DNA of 64,000 bases from Clostridiales bacterium (GTDB taxonomy: Bacteria; Bacillota; Clostridia; Saccharofermentanales; Saccharofermentanaceae), in contig JAGAAI010000006.1 of assembly GCA_017615325.1 (NCBI GenBank), positions 1-64,000 of the forward strand. Reading direction: 5' to 3'. Below the pieces are notes generated by a model. That model searched no databases and was not told the DNA's origin. It saw nothing but the letters and a program-made list of their open reading frames with translations. A program made the translations under genes and the position numbers. Shown here in pieces: positions 63,180 through 64,000 of the stretch (within the stretch, counting starts at the first letter, position 1; each line of letters begins with the position of its first letter).

Positions 63180-64000
63180 TCAATATCTGTACTCATCTCC
63201 GTTATAGCTGATGACTACTTCATTGCTGTCACTGCCGCTGCTCTCGGTGTGACCTACGATACGGGCCTCGATATTAAAGGAGTTTGCAATAGCGATGATG
63301 CCGTTAGCTGCCTCTTCAGAATCAACATAGAATTCGATCCTGTGACCGCAGTTGAAGACCTGGAACATCTCCTTCATGGGGATGTCGCCGGAATCGTAGA
63401 TCGCCTTGAAGATCGGAGGCAGCTCGAAAAGGCTATCCTTAACATATCTGATACCCTTGCCGAAGTCCTTGCATTTGCCCTGTCCGCCGCCTGTACAGTG
63501 GATGATGCCGTCAACATTTGCGCGGTATTCATCAAGGACCTTGGCGATAACAGGAAGGAATGTCCTCGTGGGCGATAGGATCGCTTCGCCGACAGTCTGC
63601 TCGGATCCCGGGAGCTTATCAGCAAGACGGAACTTGCCGCAATATGCTTTGTCTTCAGGGACTGTCTCAGAATAAGACTCTTTAAAGTTCTCATAATAGT
63701 ACTTGGAGAGCAGAAGATGCCTTGCAGCAGTAAGGCCGTTGGATGAGATCCCCGAGTTGTATGATGTCTCATATGAAGCCTGACCGAAAGACGCAAGACC
63801 TACGATCAAGTCGCCGGCTTTGATGTTTGCTGCATTTATGATATCTGATCTTTTTGCTCTTGCAACGATCGTTGAATCGACGATGAGGGTCCTTACCAAG
63901 TCCCCTACATCAGCGGTCTCGCCTCCGCACATGGTAATATTGATACCTAATGAAGCAAGCTTTGCCACCATCTCATCGTAACCCTCGATGATCTTGGCGA
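63180..64000 (-). CDS. purM: Phosphoribosylformylglycinamidine cyclo-ligase, long Bacteroidota-like type (5' end outside window)
   Basis: About 273 C-terminal residues are visible; the frame runs on to the window edge without a start. Sequence such as MCGGETADVGDLVRT, VGLASFGQASYETSYNSGI, LSPTRTFLPV and HCTGGGQGKCKDF matches the long AIR synthase form I know from Bacteroidota rather than the shorter Bacillus PurM. It closes FGAM to AIR with ATP, the fifth purine step. It lies upstream of higBA on the same strand, separated by about 70 bp. Confidence 0.88.
   Translation of the reverse strand, partial: AKIIEGYDEMVAKLASLGINITMCGGETADVGDLVRTLIVDSTIVARAKRSDIINAANIKAGDLIVGLASFGQASYETSYNSGISSNGLTAARHLLLSKYYYENFKESYSETVPEDKAYCGKFRLADKLPGSEQTVGEAILSPTRTFLPVIAKVLDEYRANVDGIIHCTGGGQGKCKDFGKGIRYVKDSLFELPPIFKAIYDSGDIPMKEMFQVFNCGHRIEFYVDSEEAANGIIAIANSFNIEARIVGHTESSGSDSNEVVISYNGDEYRY

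Overview
This window looks like chromosomal DNA of a strictly anaerobic Bacillota of class Clostridia, probably an uncultured gut or rumen Oscillospiraceae/Saccharofermentans-like lineage; the family is a guess. Pointers are Shine-Dalgarno leaders such as AAGGAG and GGAGG, a clostridial purine gene set with a separate PurO-type IMP cyclohydrolase, surface proteins joined by TPTAT-rich linkers to S-layer homology (SLH) repeats, a very long 2-hydroxyacyl-CoA dehydratase activase, and a nitrogenase-like operon. There are no rRNA genes, insertion sequences, phage genes or CRISPR arrays. One tRNA-Thr(CGU) is present. No gene-free stretch exceeds 300 bases.

Layout. 1-2434: truncated leucine-rich-repeat SLH surface protein whose leader carries two tandem 52-bp hairpin repeats. 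2653-8121: a compact operon with a consensus promoter, a pseudoknotted leader, NifH-like, NifD-like and NifK-like proteins, and HypF. 8137-9941: a secreted S1-type serine protease followed by a free-standing paralogue of its propeptide. 10162-15888: NUDIX hydrolase, zinc-ribbon protein, tRNA, then a four-gene cluster (solute-binding lipoprotein, GNAT-MGMT fusion, flavin reductase-like, PlsC). 15961-21631: CapA-like lipoprotein and purE-purF-purN-purO-purH. 21765-25445: TrpB2, queA, tgt. 25563-33318: a PP2C pair, trmFO, topA, dprA, yifB/comM. 33418-45194: lipid kinase, ychF, sanA-like, membrane protein, coaE, polA, giant activase and an unknown partner. 45382-54806: M20 peptidase, NlpC/P60 hydrolase, HD-GYP sensor, birA, comEA, rsfS, nadD-yqeK fusion, purD. 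55060-64000: a 789-aa lipoprotein, aquaporin, two duplicated SLH-metallopeptidases flanking a lipoprotein, a higBA-type toxin-antitoxin pair, and a truncated purM.

How it works together. Purine synthesis is spread over three places (purEFNOH, purD, purM). Natural-transformation genes occur twice (yifB-dprA and comEA), and both loci carry the same triple 10-bp direct repeat about 31-32 bp upstream of a possible -10 box, suggesting a shared competence operator. Surface genes share SLH anchoring, linkers and signal peptides.

Most promising for a new system: the nitrogenase-like HDK-HypF operon with its pseudoknot leader, in which the Shine-Dalgarno sequence can be freed or sequestered by mutually exclusive pairings. 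The substrate of the nitrogenase-like enzyme and the ligand (if any) of the RNA cannot be told from sequence.
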